6,030 nucleotides of DNA from an uncultured Odoribacter sp. (GTDB taxonomy: Bacteria; Bacteroidota; Bacteroidia; Bacteroidales; Marinifilaceae): positions 1 through 6,030 of the forward strand of contig URJC01000159.1 of assembly GCA_900548135.1 (NCBI GenBank), in the 5' to 3' direction. This document shows, one piece after another, positions 5,699 through 6,030 of the stretch; the stretch's first letter is position 1, and every line of letters starts with the position of its first letter. The notes beneath the pieces were generated by a model. It was not told the origin of the DNA and did not search any database. It saw only the letters and a program-made list of their open reading frames with translations. The position numbers and the translations under genes are program-made.

Positions 5699-6030
5699 CT
5701 ACCCCAATTCCAAAAAGTTTCTCATAATCTGTTCGCCCGCTAAAGATGATTTTTCAGGATGAAACTGGCAACCATAAAAATTATCTTTCTGTATCGCCGC
5801 AGCAAACTGCCCATGGTAATCACAACCGGCCACACCATACTCGTTCACGGGAACATAATAGGAATGTACAAAATACATCCAGGGATTCCTCCCTAGCCCA
5901 TGAAACAATCCGGATTTCAATTCACCTATGGTATTCCATCCCATATGGGGAATCTTAAAATTACCGGTAAACTGTTTTACATTCAATGGAAAAATACCCA
6001 ATCCCGGAGTATGATCTTCTTCTGTCTCAC
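5699..6030 (-). CDS. hisH: Imidazole glycerol phosphate synthase, glutamine amidotransferase subunit, C-terminal part (runs off right edge)
   Basis: The frame is open from the right window edge to a TAG at 5701-5699, giving the last 109 residues of a class I glutamine amidotransferase that hydrolyses glutamine and channels ammonia to HisF. Diagnostic HisH segments are TPGLGIFPLNVKQF, then KIPHMGWNTI, then YFVHSYYVP, and near the end CQFHPEKSS, which supplies the catalytic histidine and glutamate. The nucleophile cysteine and the true start lie beyond the edge. A TTG at 6001 is internal, since the upstream codons (ETEEDHTPG) read as continuing HisH sequence. It heads the visible part of the minus-strand his operon and is followed by a 123 nt gap before hisA. 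Confidence 0.95.
   Translation of the reverse strand, partial: ETEEDHTPGLGIFPLNVKQFTGNFKIPHMGWNTIGELKSGLFHGLGRNPWMYFVHSYYVPVNEYGVAGCDYHGQFAAAIQKDNFYGCQFHPEKSSLAGEQIMRNFLELG

Noticed and set aside
5699..6001. HisH starting at the TTG at 6001 as a short complete gene
   Set aside because: The frame continues upstream to the window edge with HisH-like residues, and the catalytic cysteine must lie before this point, so the gene is simply cut by the window.
1..6030. A new defence, phage or mobile system in the window
   Set aside because: All complete genes are housekeeping enzymes or a known ribosome GTPase. No transposase, integrase, CRISPR repeat, tRNA or terminal repeats were seen.

Overview
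The window reads as ordinary chromosomal DNA of a Bacteroidota bacterium, most likely a member of the Bacteroidales. The evidence is: PurE, Hpt, Obg and His proteins whose sequences look closest to Bacteroidales homologues; a matching TTTG / TANNTTTG promoter pair; a general lack of Shine-Dalgarno sequences with A/T-rich leaders instead; a fused HisIE; and a secreted helix-hairpin-helix plus beta-barrel protein of a type typical of this phylum. The genus cannot be fixed from the sequence alone. I found no mobile element, CRISPR array, tRNA or rRNA, and nothing that amounts to a new multi-gene system.

Left part (1-1687), minus strand. At the edge is the N-terminal 308 residues of a secreted protein with paired helix-hairpin-helix motifs followed by what looks like an outer-membrane barrel. 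The 254 bp upstream of it hold its probable promoter, an AT-rich perfect palindrome overlapping that promoter, and a weak candidate terminator behind purE. purE (de novo purine synthesis) follows, also on the minus strand.

Centre (1688-3390). A 139 bp intergenic region separates purE from the divergent hpt (purine salvage). It carries a candidate -7 promoter element facing each way and an imperfect dyad between them. hpt is followed after 31 AT-rich bases by obg, which encodes a ribosome-assembly GTPase; the two are probably co-transcribed. A strong two-way hairpin terminator lies between obg and the oppositely oriented his genes.

Right part (3454-6030), minus strand. This is the 3' end of a histidine operon in the order hisH (partial) - hisA - hisF - hisIE. 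HisIE performs two early steps (steps 2 and 3 of the pathway), HisA isomerises the product, and HisH/HisF form the glutamine-dependent synthase. That synthase yields imidazole glycerol phosphate plus AICAR, and AICAR feeds back into the purine pathway that PurE serves. The operon promoter and the earlier his genes lie beyond the right edge. Spacing is tight between hisA and hisF (7 nt) and between hisF and hisIE (30 nt), but hisH and hisA are separated by 123 nt containing a hairpin and possibly a dispersed repeat.
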